Below are positions 7,357 to 15,914 of a stretch of 37,061 nucleotides of DNA, piece after piece (within the stretch, counting starts at the first letter, position 1; every line of letters begins with the position of its first letter). The stretch spans positions 1 to 37,061 of the forward strand of contig NZ_AWZU01000060.1 of assembly GCF_000472385.1 (NCBI RefSeq), read 5' to 3'. The DNA comes from Bradyrhizobium sp. ARR65. Its GTDB lineage: Bacteria; Pseudomonadota; Alphaproteobacteria; Rhizobiales; Xanthobacteraceae. Under the pieces are notes generated by a model, which did not search any database, was not told the origin of the DNA, and saw nothing but the letters and a program-made list of their open reading frames with translations. Position numbers and translations under genes: made by a program.

Positions 7357-8613
7357 ATGTCCGAGATCAAAGATAACCTTCACCTTCCCTCGACCTTCAA
7401 CCGCCTGGCCTGGTCCAACCTCGCCGCGCAGTCAGCCGAGCAGATTGCGCTTGCGGCCGCTCCCATCGTCGCCGTGCTGTCCCTCGGCGTCGCGGAAGGA
7501 GCAACCGGGCTGTTGCAAACGGCCCTGACCGCCCCCTTCGTGCTGTTCGCAATCCCTGCAGGCCTCCTCACCGACCGCATCTCGCGACGCGTGTTGATGG
7601 CGGGTGCGGAGGCGCTACGCGCGGCGGCACTGGCCGCGATCCTGCTCTTGATCTGGTCCGGCTGGCTGAAGCTGTCGTGGCTTGCGCTCCTCGGTTTCGT
7701 CGCAGTGTGCGGCACAGTCGCCTATAGCGTCGCGGCACCGGCGCTGGTGCCTTCCCTGGTCGCACCGCAGCTCTTGCCGGCGGCCAATGCGCGGATCGAG
7801 CTTGCGCGCACCGTGGCCTTTGCCAGCGGACCCGCGCTCGGCGGCGTGCTGGTCGGCTGGGTCGGCGCCGGACCGGCGTTCGGATTTGCCGCGGCGCTGT
7901 CCGCGATTGCCGTGGTGCTGCTTGCGGGGATTTATGAGCCGGCACGGCACGCAGCGCCGCGCCGCCATCCGCTGCAGGAGATCCGGGAGGGCGCAAGTTT
8001 CGTCATGCATCATGCGCTGCTGCGGCCGGTCTTCATCACCCAGTTCATCTTCAACACCGGCTGGTTCGTCATATCCGCCGTATTCGTGCCCTACGCGGTG
8101 CGCCATCTCGCGCTGTCGGCGACCGGCGTCGGCACCACGCTCGCGATGTACGGCATCGGCATGGTGGTCGGTGCGCTCGCGGCAACACGGGTGATGGAGC
8201 GCCTGCCCTTCGGCACCGTGATCGGGCTTGGGCCGGTGTGCGGCTTCGCGGCGGCCGGGATCATGGCGCTGACGACCGTCGTGCCGACCCCATTGCTCGC
8301 GGGCTTGAGCTTTTTCCTGCTCGGCGTCGGCCCGATCCTGTGGGTGATCTCGACCACGACCTTGCGGCAATCGGTGACACCGCCGCGACTGCTCGGCCGT
8401 GTCTCGGCGATCAACATCTTGAGCTATGGCGCGCGCCCGCTGGGCTCTGCGCTCGGCGCCATCGTCGGCGGGCTCTACGGCGCCGAAGCCTGCCTCTATC
8501 TCGCCTTCGCCATCTTCGGCGTCCAGGCCGTGGTGATCCTGCTCTCGCCCGCGGTTACGCTGGCACGGCAGCCGGAAATGGTCAGCGAGGCAACTCCGGT
8601 GCGGGCGTGCTGA
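7357..8613 (+). CDS. MFS transporter (EntS-like exporter)
   Basis: A 418-residue major facilitator superfamily protein with about twelve hydrophobic segments. The loop between segments 2 and 3 reads GLLTDRISRRVLMAGAE, close to the MFS signature GxLaDRxgRR. Overall layout resembles the EntS/MFS_3 group of drug or siderophore exporters; the substrate cannot be deduced. ATG 7357 (MSEIKDNLHLP) starts a normal short cytoplasmic N-terminus; a reading frame extending upstream to 7219 is of non-coding character. The gene is divergent from mntH, so the Mur-like box could in principle affect both, though it is 133 nt from this start. Confidence 0.9.
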   Translation: MSEIKDNLHLPSTFNRLAWSNLAAQSAEQIALAAAPIVAVLSLGVAEGATGLLQTALTAPFVLFAIPAGLLTDRISRRVLMAGAEALRAAALAAILLLIWSGWLKLSWLALLGFVAVCGTVAYSVAAPALVPSLVAPQLLPAANARIELARTVAFASGPALGGVLVGWVGAGPAFGFAAALSAIAVVLLAGIYEPARHAAPRRHPLQEIREGASFVMHHALLRPVFITQFIFNTGWFVISAVFVPYAVRHLALSATGVGTTLAMYGIGMVVGALAATRVMERLPFGTVIGLGPVCGFAAAGIMALTTVVPTPLLAGLSFFLLGVGPILWVISTTTLRQSVTPPRLLGRVSAINILSYGARPLGSALGAIVGGLYGAEACLYLAFAIFGVQAVVILLSPAVTLARQPEMVSEATPVRAC

Positions 8614-8667
8614 GGATCGCGCTCGTGATGACGGTCGTCCGCGCCATCGGGGCGCGGACCGAATGCA

Positions 8668-9444
8668 TCAAACGAGCATAGCCGCCCATTTGGCAGGCGT
8701 CAGGCCGTAAGCCCGCTTGAACTGTCGCGACATGTGGCTTTGATCTGCAAAGCCAGACTCGATCGCCGCCTCGGCCAGACTGCTGCCGCTCCTGATCGAA
8801 CGGCGCGCCTGGTCGAGTCGTCGCATGATGCGAAATCGACTGGGACTGGTTCCGAAAGCAGCACGAAATTGCCGGGCAAGCGTCCAGCGGTCGAGATCAG
8901 CGATCCGCTCAAGCTCGTCCATCGAATGCTCCTCCGCTGACGAAGCACTGAGTAGTTCACGCACTCGCGACAGGCGGCCGAGATCGAGCTTTGGTGGTCT
9001 TGGTGCGACATTCGCCGACGCCGCACGAAGTAAACTCACCGCCGCCAGGACCAACTCGGTCTGCCGGATTTCATCCAGGGTCTCGTCGAAATTCCAAATG
9101 TCGAACGCGCGTTCCCATGGGATGCGAGCGCCATCGACAACAGGACGCGCGACGAAAGGCAGCGCAGTTTCGCCATGCGCCGCCCGAACGAGTGACGGGT
9201 CGACGTAAACAATCCGGTAGCGGAAGCCGCCCTGGGCTTCGGTACCGCCGTCGTGAGGTTCATCTGGGTGCAGGATATGACATTGCCCAGGCAGGCAGTG
9301 CCACTGTTCGCCCCTGAAGTGGAATGTCTGGACGCCCGAAAACGTCAGCCCGATCGCATAGGTGTCATGGCGATGCAGCGCGAAGGCCTGCCCGTGAAGG
9401 TGAGCTTCGAGGCGCTCGATCCCATCCGCTCCCGACGCATTCAT
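8668..9444 (-). CDS. AraC family transcriptional regulator
   Basis: A 258-residue activator-type regulator. An N-terminal cupin-like sensor (about 1-150, with HRHDTYAIGLTFSGVQTFHFRG and HILHPDEPHDG) is followed by a C-terminal pair of helix-turn-helix motifs (about 160-258), including LARQFRAAFGTSPSRFRIMRRLDQAR and the second helix SGFADQSHMSRQFKRAYGLTP. These layouts are typical of AraC proteins with AraC_binding domains. ATG 9444 is chosen: the frame stays open upstream to 9798, but that part lies antisense to the LysE-type gene and looks non-coding. It is divergent from the LysE-type exporter (118-nt gap), which is its likely target, as is common for such pairs. Confidence 0.9.
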   Translation of the reverse strand: MNASGADGIERLEAHLHGQAFALHRHDTYAIGLTFSGVQTFHFRGEQWHCLPGQCHILHPDEPHDGGTEAQGGFRYRIVYVDPSLVRAAHGETALPFVARPVVDGARIPWERAFDIWNFDETLDEIRQTELVLAAVSLLRAASANVAPRPPKLDLGRLSRVRELLSASSAEEHSMDELERIADLDRWTLARQFRAAFGTSPSRFRIMRRLDQARRSIRSGSSLAEAAIESGFADQSHMSRQFKRAYGLTPAKWAAMLV

Positions 9445-9561
9445 GATGCGGTCGCGGCGGCGATAGTCCCCGGTTGAACGTCGTCCGCACAAGCGTTCAA
9501 GACCAGCCCGAGTATCGGGCGGTAGGGTGGCCTCTCCATCGTCCGCTATCTCACCCGCTCG

Positions 9562-10188
9562 ATGCTCTCGCAAACCATCCTTGATCCGGATCTCTGGAGA
9601 CCCGCCCTCACGCTGATCTTGGCCTCCTTGATCATCATGGGCAGCCCGGGACCATCCACGATCAGCGCCACGGCTGTTGGAGCCGCCTACGGTTTCCGCC
9701 GCTCGCTGGCTTACGTGTGTGGTCTTATGCTGGGCACGACGGTGGTGCTGTTCGCTGTCGCGGTCGGCGTTGTCGCGCTTCTCCTGTCGATACCGCATAG
9801 CGCATCCGCCCTCGTTGCCGTCTCCACAATCTATATCGCCTATTTGGCGCTACGGATCGCGACCGCTCCGCCGCTGGCCAGCCGGAGCGATCAGGTCGCC
9901 ACGCCCGCGTTTGCCGGCGGCTTCCTCCTCGCGATCGCGAACCCCAAGGCCTATCTCGCGATAGCCGGCGTTTTCGCAGGCACGACCATCCTGAAAGAAA
10001 ATCATGCGTTCGACGCCGCGGTCAAGGTGATGCTGCTCAGTGTGATGATCATCATCATTCATTTGTTCTGGCTTTTGGCCGGAGCCTCGTTGTCGCGCTC
10101 GATGCGCAATCCGGTGAGCTCACGCATCATAAATATCGGCCTGGCGTCAATATTGATCGCGACGGCCGCGCTCGCGCTATGGCGGTGA
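9562..10188 (+). CDS. LysE/RhtB family amino-acid exporter
   Basis: A 208-residue inner-membrane exporter with about six hydrophobic segments. The first carries the family pattern IIMGSPGPSTISATAVGAAYGFRRSL, and the FLLAIANPKAYLAIAGVFAG stretch contains the conserved NPKA motif. LysE/RhtB proteins export amino acids or related small metabolites; the substrate here is unknown. It is divergently paired with an AraC regulator, which probably controls it. ATG 9562 gives the normal family length. Confidence 0.92.
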   Translation: MLSQTILDPDLWRPALTLILASLIIMGSPGPSTISATAVGAAYGFRRSLAYVCGLMLGTTVVLFAVAVGVVALLLSIPHSASALVAVSTIYIAYLALRIATAPPLASRSDQVATPAFAGGFLLAIANPKAYLAIAGVFAGTTILKENHAFDAAVKVMLLSVMIIIIHLFWLLAGASLSRSMRNPVSSRIINIGLASILIATAALALWR

Positions 10189-10207
10189 AAGCTCGCCGCC
10201 GGCTGAA

Positions 10208-11467
10208 CTAGCCTTTCAAATAGCGCTCGTAACCTCCCGCCATGGCCTCGTTGCCGGCCATGTCGGGGTCGAGCGTGTAGAGATCCTGCGCGCGCCCGAT
10301 GCCGCGCAGCGCGTAGCGGCCGGTCGAAACCAGATAGCGGCGTCCCGTTGCATCGAGGCCGCTACGAAACTCCGATGACGCCAGGAATTGGCGATCCACC
10401 GAATTGCACATGGAGGCGATGCGGCTGACCTCATTGACCGCGGGCCCCACCACCGTGAAGTCAAGCCGGTCCTCGCTGCCGATATTGCCGTAAAAGACCT
10501 CGCCGACATGCAGGCCGACATAGGCTGACGTGACCGGCTTCCCGGCCGCTGAACGCTCCCCATTCACCGCGCTCATGTTGAGCCGGAAGCGATGCTCGGC
10601 CCGCAGCGCCGCCCGCCTTGCAAGGGCCATGTCCTCGCCGGTGAAGATCGCGAGCACGCCGTCGCCGATCAGCTTGAGCACGTCGCCGCCGGCGTCATGG
10701 ATCGCCTCGATCGAGGCCTGCGCATAATCGTTGAGGAACGGGATGATCTCGTCCGGCCCGATGCTCTCCGAAATCGCCGTCGAGCCCCGCAGATCGGAGA
10801 ACCACAAGACCGCATTGATGCGCTCGGTCACGCCGCGCGAGATGCGCCCGCGCAGCACCTGTTCCGATGCATCGCGTCCGAGATAGACGCGCCCCAGCGT
10901 ACGCGCGATGTCGACGTGCTGCGCCGACTTGATCGCAAGCCCGAGCACGGGCACGAGGTCGCGCAGCGCGGCAAGCTGCCCATCGGTAAAGCCCTCCTGG
11001 CGACGGGTCGTCCAGTAGGAATAAAAGCAGTCCATCTGACCGAGAGTGCCGGCGTCGCCGAAACGGTGCACGAAGGCGAGGAAGTGCCGGTGGCCTTTCT
11101 CGGCCAGATCGCCGATCATGGAAAAATCGAGGCCTGCGCAGTCGGAGAGATCAATGATGAACTCGTCATGCCCATTCTCGAGCATGTAATGGAAGACGGA
11201 GCGGCGCCAGTTTTTGGCCGCATCGCCCTCCGCGCTCGATGTGTATTCGAAGGTGTCGCTTTCATTGCTTTCGCGGTCGTTCCAGCGAAAGCCGCGCCCT
11301 TCATAGATCGGATGCAGCGTATCGATGAACGCGAGCCCGCGCGACAAGGCCAGTCCGGCCGCCCTGCAGCGCTCGCAGAAGCCGCGAATCAGGTCGGTTT
11401 CGGGAAGACCCGTGAGGCCCTGGCTGACGAGCCAGTTCATCAGGTCCAGACGGGAGGCAAGTTCCAT
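10208..11467 (-). CDS. Class III adenylate cyclase with N-terminal sensor region
   Basis: A 419-residue protein with an N-terminal region (about 1-195) of GAF-like or unassigned sensory character and a C-terminal class III cyclase domain (about 215-400). The catalytic residues can be seen: metal aspartates Asp225 (LWFSDLRGST) and Asp269 (LKLIGDGVLAIF), base-selecting Lys265 and Asp336 (LDFTVVG) that specify ATP, and the transition-state residues Asn345 and Arg349 (NEVSR). It therefore makes cAMP from ATP, probably in the cytosol, since no membrane segment is seen. ATG 11467 is preferred to an in-frame TTG at 11488. Bradyrhizobium genomes carry many such cyclases; the signal sensed here is unknown. 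Confidence 0.92.
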   Translation of the reverse strand: MELASRLDLMNWLVSQGLTGLPETDLIRGFCERCRAAGLALSRGLAFIDTLHPIYEGRGFRWNDRESNESDTFEYTSSAEGDAAKNWRRSVFHYMLENGHDEFIIDLSDCAGLDFSMIGDLAEKGHRHFLAFVHRFGDAGTLGQMDCFYSYWTTRRQEGFTDGQLAALRDLVPVLGLAIKSAQHVDIARTLGRVYLGRDASEQVLRGRISRGVTERINAVLWFSDLRGSTAISESIGPDEIIPFLNDYAQASIEAIHDAGGDVLKLIGDGVLAIFTGEDMALARRAALRAEHRFRLNMSAVNGERSAAGKPVTSAYVGLHVGEVFYGNIGSEDRLDFTVVGPAVNEVSRIASMCNSVDRQFLASSEFRSGLDATGRRYLVSTGRYALRGIGRAQDLYTLDPDMAGNEAMAGGYERYLKG

Positions 11468-11599
11468 GCAAGCGATTATGCCGTGCAATCATGTCGGACG
11501 AAAGGTGGCCTTGCGGCCGGTGCGCTTGACGAGTGCGCTGGTGGCGTCGCAAATGCCACACAAGATGCATAACCGGCAAGCAAGACGGCGCCCTACGTC

Positions 11600-12757
11600 A
11601 TGAACGAGCGCCGCTATCCCCTGATCCTGGCACTCGGCACCACCCAGACGCTGGCCTGGGCTTCCAGCTATTATCTGCCGGCGATCCTCGCCGATCCGAT
11701 CGCACGCGATCTCTCCATGTCCTCTAACTGGGTCTTTGGCGCCTTTTCGGCAGCGCTGGTGATTTCCGCCGTGCTTGGACCGCGGGTCGGCCGCCAGATC
11801 GATCTGATCGGCGGCCGCCCGGTGCTGACGATCTCGAACCTGACGCTGGCGGGCGGACTGGCGCTACTTGGCCTCACCCATTCGATTCCCATGCTGGTTG
11901 CGGCCTGGCTGTTGCTCGGCATCGGCATGGGCTATGGGCTCTATGACGCCGCCTTTGGCGCATTGGGCCGCATCTATGGCGAGGCCGCGCGCGGGCCGAT
12001 CACCGGCATCACGCTGATGGCGGGCTTTGCCTCCACCATCGGCTGGCCACTGACGGCGCTGGGGCTGGAACATATCGGCTGGCGCGAGACCTGCTTTGCC
12101 TGGGCGGCAGCGCACATTGTGATCGGGCTTCCGCTCAATTTCTTCGTGCTTCCACCTGTCCCCGGCGCGAAGCGCGCCGCCGCAAGTTCGGTCAAGCCGC
12201 ACATCCCGATCGACCGGACCATGGTGCTGATCGCTTTTGCTTTCGCCGCCGCATGGACCGTGACCGGCGCGATGGCCGCCCACTTCCCGCGCATCATGGA
12301 GGCGGCGGGCGCAACACCGGTGCAGGCGGTGGCGGCGGGCGCGCTGATCGGGCCCGCGCAAGTCGGGGCGCGTATCGTCGAAGCCGCTGTGCTGAAGCGC
12401 TATCATCCGATTGTCTCGACGCGCCTCGCCTGCCTCACGCACCCGCTCGGTGCGGCGATCCTCGCGCTGACGGGCGGCGCGACACCCGGCTTGTTTGCGC
12501 TCTTTCACGGTTCCGGCAACGGCATTCTGACCATTGCGCGCGGCACCCTGCCGCTCGCGATTTTCGGTCCGCAGAATTACGCGTATCGGCTGGGCCTGAT
12601 CGGCGCGCCGTCGCGCATGGCACAAGCGGCGGCGCCCTTGTTGTTCGGTCTTCTGATCGACGTGATGGGAAGCGGCATTCTGATCGTCTCGTCCGCGCTC
12701 AGCCTCGCCGCCCTGGCGGCGCTGATGATGCTGAGACAAAGGCCGGAGCCGTCCTGA
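11600..12757 (+). CDS. MFS transporter
   Basis: A 385-residue major facilitator superfamily protein with about twelve hydrophobic segments. The cytoplasmic loop between segments 2 and 3 reads GPRVGRQIDLIGGRPVL, an MFS signature variant. The N-terminus TTQTLAWASSYYLPAILA is typical of a subgroup annotated as MFS transporters of unknown substrate in Bradyrhizobium. The start at 11600 gives a short normal N-terminus. It is divergent from the adenylate cyclase gene (132-nt gap), and a small membrane protein gene follows 58 nt downstream. Confidence 0.9.
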   Translation: MNERRYPLILALGTTQTLAWASSYYLPAILADPIARDLSMSSNWVFGAFSAALVISAVLGPRVGRQIDLIGGRPVLTISNLTLAGGLALLGLTHSIPMLVAAWLLLGIGMGYGLYDAAFGALGRIYGEAARGPITGITLMAGFASTIGWPLTALGLEHIGWRETCFAWAAAHIVIGLPLNFFVLPPVPGAKRAAASSVKPHIPIDRTMVLIAFAFAAAWTVTGAMAAHFPRIMEAAGATPVQAVAAGALIGPAQVGARIVEAAVLKRYHPIVSTRLACLTHPLGAAILALTGGATPGLFALFHGSGNGILTIARGTLPLAIFGPQNYAYRLGLIGAPSRMAQAAAPLLFGLLIDVMGSGILIVSSALSLAALAALMMLRQRPEPS

Positions 12758-12815
12758 GGGCTCACAGGCGAAATTGTTCTTCCCATTGCCGGGCGTTTGC
12801 CGCACAACCTTTGGC

Positions 12816-13007
12816 ATGGACAACCAAACAGATCCGGAGAGCGGCTTCAGAAGACGATGGCGCTGGCTCACCACGCCACCGCAGGTCTACGTGCTTTACC
12901 TGGTGGGCCTGATCGTGGTGTGGATGGTTTCGTTCTACGCGGGAACGCTGAACCCGAGAAAGACGGTCACGCCCATCGCACCACCTGTTTCCGCTCCAGT
13001 CAGATAG
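12816..13007 (+). CDS. Small single-pass membrane protein (63 aa)
   Basis: A 63-residue hypothetical protein with a polar, arginine-rich N-terminus, one hydrophobic segment (about residues 25-44, VYVLYLVGLIVVWMVSFYAG) and a proline-rich tail, so probably a single-pass inner-membrane protein. ATG 12816 is chosen; an upstream in-frame start at 12774 would add 14 residues. The ribosome-binding site is weak for both. It follows an MFS gene by 58 nt on the same strand and may be co-transcribed. No family recognised. Confidence 0.55.
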   Translation: MDNQTDPESGFRRRWRWLTTPPQVYVLYLVGLIVVWMVSFYAGTLNPRKTVTPIAPPVSAPVR

Positions 13008-13088
13008 CGGCTCGCATCCGCTAGATCAGCGGTTCGACAGCACGCCGGCCGCGGTGCCCTCATCCGGCACTGCAGCTCACCGCGCTGA

Positions 13089-14276
13089 TCACGGCTTTAT
13101 TGAATGCGATCTCCAATAATCCGCGAGACGATCCGCCCACATCCGCGCGTGCATGTCCGTGCCGGCATGCCGCATGTGGCAGCCATCATATCGCAAAGCA
13201 AGGCCGATCCTGTCGGTATCAGGACCGGCATACACGCCGAGGGCTGGATTGGGCACGGCGCCTTGCGCCGAGCGGATGATCTCGTCGGGAACGCTGCCGC
13301 ACAACGTCGCCGTGGCGACGAAAACGGGCGCGGTCACGTCGGCGGCGCGCAGGCCTGCGATGATCTCCAGGTAGTTGCGCAGATATGACAGCCGGCCGGC
13401 CTCTTTCATCCGCGTGGTGACGTGCAGGATCGTGCCATCCTCCGCCCCGTTCGTGGAGAAGGCGAACGCATTGAACTCGCCCTGGTGCCAGAGGACGGCA
13501 CTTGGCTCGAGCTTCGTGTCGCGCAGCGCCGCGATGGTTGCCAGGAGCACCTCGAAATATTTGCCGCCGCGCGCGCGCCACTCTTCCAGATAGGTGCCGC
13601 TGATCGCCACCGGCGCGATCACCAGGTTCTTCACAAGCCCGCGATCCATCAACTCATCGCCAAGCTGGGCCGCGACGTTCTCGCCCTCGCCCGCTGTTCC
13701 CAGCAGCGGATTGCGCGCGATGTAGCATTGTCCGTCAAAGCGATCGAAATTGTAGAAGACGTTGTGTGGCTGGTAGAGCCTGCCTTGGTCCGGCGCGCCG
13801 GTGTTCGAGAAATTCGATTGCCCCGCGGTCAGCAGGACCGCCAAACCCTCCCGCGGAATCTGGTCGCACGGGATCGGGGTGGCCTTGGCCCGCACGGCCT
13901 CATTGTCCTGCAGCAGGCAGCGCGAAGCGTTGCCGCCCGCAATGAAATCCCCATCCGAGCCATAAAGCGCCCGTGCGAGATTGCGACCCTGGAGCAAGCG
14001 CTTCACCTCGGGGTCGCCGCTGGCATCATCGATCCGGCGATCGATGTCGTCGAAGCCGGCGCGGCGCGCGCGGACGCGTTCGACCAGCGCCAGGAAGCTC
14101 GGGCGGGTCGAGATCGGCCCGGTAGCGCAAGGGACGCAATTGCCGTCACGCGATTTGGCCGACGTGGTCGGCTGGCATGCGTCGCGCTCGGGCAGCACCT
14201 CGGCGGCGGCACTCGGAACGATCAGCGCCAGGCACATGGCGATCGCCGCGGCGATGGACGAGAGGAATGGCATCAT
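13089..14276 (-). CDS. Secreted SGNH/SASA-type carbohydrate esterase
   Basis: A 395-residue exported hydrolase with a signal peptide (about 1-25, ending PSAAA). Residues 145-375 carry the marks of the sialate O-acetylesterase-like (SASA) SGNH fold: LTAGQSNFSN with nucleophile Ser154, VLWHQGEFNA with Trp263-Glu267, and the terminal DGCHMRH with Asp364 and His367. Such enzymes remove acetyl or similar esters from sugars. Cysteines in the exported part may pair in the periplasm. It is divergent from an O-antigen-ligase-like gene with 66 nt between starts, which suggests a shared role in surface polysaccharide modification. Exact substrate unknown. Confidence 0.85.
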   Translation of the reverse strand: MMPFLSSIAAAIAMCLALIVPSAAAEVLPERDACQPTTSAKSRDGNCVPCATGPISTRPSFLALVERVRARRAGFDDIDRRIDDASGDPEVKRLLQGRNLARALYGSDGDFIAGGNASRCLLQDNEAVRAKATPIPCDQIPREGLAVLLTAGQSNFSNTGAPDQGRLYQPHNVFYNFDRFDGQCYIARNPLLGTAGEGENVAAQLGDELMDRGLVKNLVIAPVAISGTYLEEWRARGGKYFEVLLATIAALRDTKLEPSAVLWHQGEFNAFAFSTNGAEDGTILHVTTRMKEAGRLSYLRNYLEIIAGLRAADVTAPVFVATATLCGSVPDEIIRSAQGAVPNPALGVYAGPDTDRIGLALRYDGCHMRHAGTDMHARMWADRLADYWRSHSIKP

Positions 14277-14342
14277 GCTGGACTCTGGAAGCGACGGGCG
14301 CGGCGATCTCGTTGCATCGGGAGTGGGTTATAGTCCGCGTTT

Positions 14343-15770
14343 ATGAATCAGGACCGAATCAAATCGGAGGCTTTCGCGTTCCTTGCCGCGGGCTGGTGGC
14401 CGACCGCACTTCTGTTGGCGGGCACCGCGGCGGCCGGCCCGGTGCTGGGCGGCCTCGTCAGGCCGATTTTTGTGCTCGGATGCGCCGTTGCAGGGTGGTT
14501 CGCCTGGCGCAGGAGCGCCGAGGCGCACGTTCAGTCGGCGATCCTGCTGTTCGCTTTCGCGCCCTTCGTGCGCCGCCTGGTCGATGTGGTCGCGGGCTTC
14601 GACCCCTCAAGCATCATGCTCAGCGGCCCACTGCTGTTCATTGTGGCACCCTTCCCAAGCTTCTGGTCCCTGCTGGCGAGCAAGGACCGGCCGAGCAATC
14701 CGTGGCTGGTGCTGCCTGTCATCATTCTGGCCTGCGTCGTCTATGGCGCTGCGCTGTCGATCTTTCAGAATGACTGGTTCAACGCCGCCAATGGCGGCAT
14801 GAAATGGGCCGCACCCGTGCTCTACGCGATGGCCCTGCAGCAGCAGGCCGACTCCCGCTTCGCGCTCGCGCACGCGATGGCGCGCATGTTCCTGATCGTC
14901 CTGCCGATCACCGGGCTTTACGGCATTTGGCAATATGTCGATCCGCAGAGCTGGGATCAGTTCTGGATGGTGAATGCGAGCATCACCTCGGTCGGCTATC
15001 CACTGCCTTACATGGTCCGTGTATTCAGTACCATGAACGCGCCGGCGAGCTACGCGACCTTTACCGCGACCGGGCTTCTGCTGGTCGGCTTCCTGCGGCC
15101 AGGCTGGCAAGCGCTGGCGGCGAGCGTGCCCGCGGCGATTGGCCTCTTACTATCGCTGTACCGCACAAGCTGGATCGCGCTAGCGGTATGCGTGCTATTT
15201 TGCATGCTCTTCCAGCAGACCCGGAAACGGGCACTGGCGACAACCATCGGCATTGCCTGCGCCGTGATTGCCGCGATCGCGTTTGCGCCATTCAGCGACG
15301 TCATCACATCGCGATTTGAATCGCTCGGCAGCGTTTCGAATGACAGCAGCGGCACCGAGCGGTTGGATGAGTTCGTGACATTGTGGAACGCGCCGGACAG
15401 CACAGTCATAGGCAGAGGGTTCACGGTTACGGACGTCGGCGTCGCCGGCGCCATGCCGATCGACGGACAAATTATTGCGAGCTGGGTGACCATGGGCATT
15501 CCGGTCGGACTGGTGTGCCTGGCGGCCTACATCTGGACTGGCCTTTGGGCCGCGTCGGCGGCCTGGCGCATGCCGCTGCGCGAGGGCGTCGTTCTCGGCG
15601 CGCTGGCCGTTGGGGCGCTGCTGGTCCAGATGCCGCTGACCAGCGTCTCGTCGGGCGAGGTGTCCGCGCTGTTCTGGATGTGCGTCGCGATGGCCTGCCC
15701 GATCGATCAGGGCGCCGGCGCGGTGGAGACGAGCGCGCTGCCGACACCGAACAATCAGACCGGCGCCTGA
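14343..15770 (+). CDS. O-antigen ligase/polymerase-like membrane protein
   Basis: A 475-residue polytopic inner-membrane protein with about eleven to thirteen hydrophobic segments. A long periplasmic loop between the later segments (about 220-250 and 320-365) ends in SGTERLDEFVTLWNAPDSTVIGRGF, the R...W...P...GxG pattern seen in Wzy/WaaL-type polysaccharide polymerases and ligases. It probably joins or polymerises lipid-linked sugar chains at the periplasmic face. ATG 14343 lies 66 nt from the divergent SASA esterase gene. No other polysaccharide genes are nearby, so its precise chain is unknown. Confidence 0.75.
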   Translation: MNQDRIKSEAFAFLAAGWWPTALLLAGTAAAGPVLGGLVRPIFVLGCAVAGWFAWRRSAEAHVQSAILLFAFAPFVRRLVDVVAGFDPSSIMLSGPLLFIVAPFPSFWSLLASKDRPSNPWLVLPVIILACVVYGAALSIFQNDWFNAANGGMKWAAPVLYAMALQQQADSRFALAHAMARMFLIVLPITGLYGIWQYVDPQSWDQFWMVNASITSVGYPLPYMVRVFSTMNAPASYATFTATGLLLVGFLRPGWQALAASVPAAIGLLLSLYRTSWIALAVCVLFCMLFQQTRKRALATTIGIACAVIAAIAFAPFSDVITSRFESLGSVSNDSSGTERLDEFVTLWNAPDSTVIGRGFTVTDVGVAGAMPIDGQIIASWVTMGIPVGLVCLAAYIWTGLWAASAAWRMPLREGVVLGALAVGALLVQMPLTSVSSGEVSALFWMCVAMACPIDQGAGAVETSALPTPNNQTGA

Positions 15771-15914
15771 TCAGGCATGCCGGGCCATAGACAGACGACG
15801 CATTGACAACCGGCGCCGGCCTCGGTGTAATGGGCATATGGGGACATCGCGATCTCCCCACGAGGCGACATGCCCAAGTATCGCGTCCCGTCATCTTTTG
15901 CGAGGACGCCATCC

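Noticed and set aside
9445..9798. N-terminal extension of the AraC gene
   Set aside because: Would run through the divergent LysE gene and has non-coding composition; the ATG at 9444 gives the normal AraC length.
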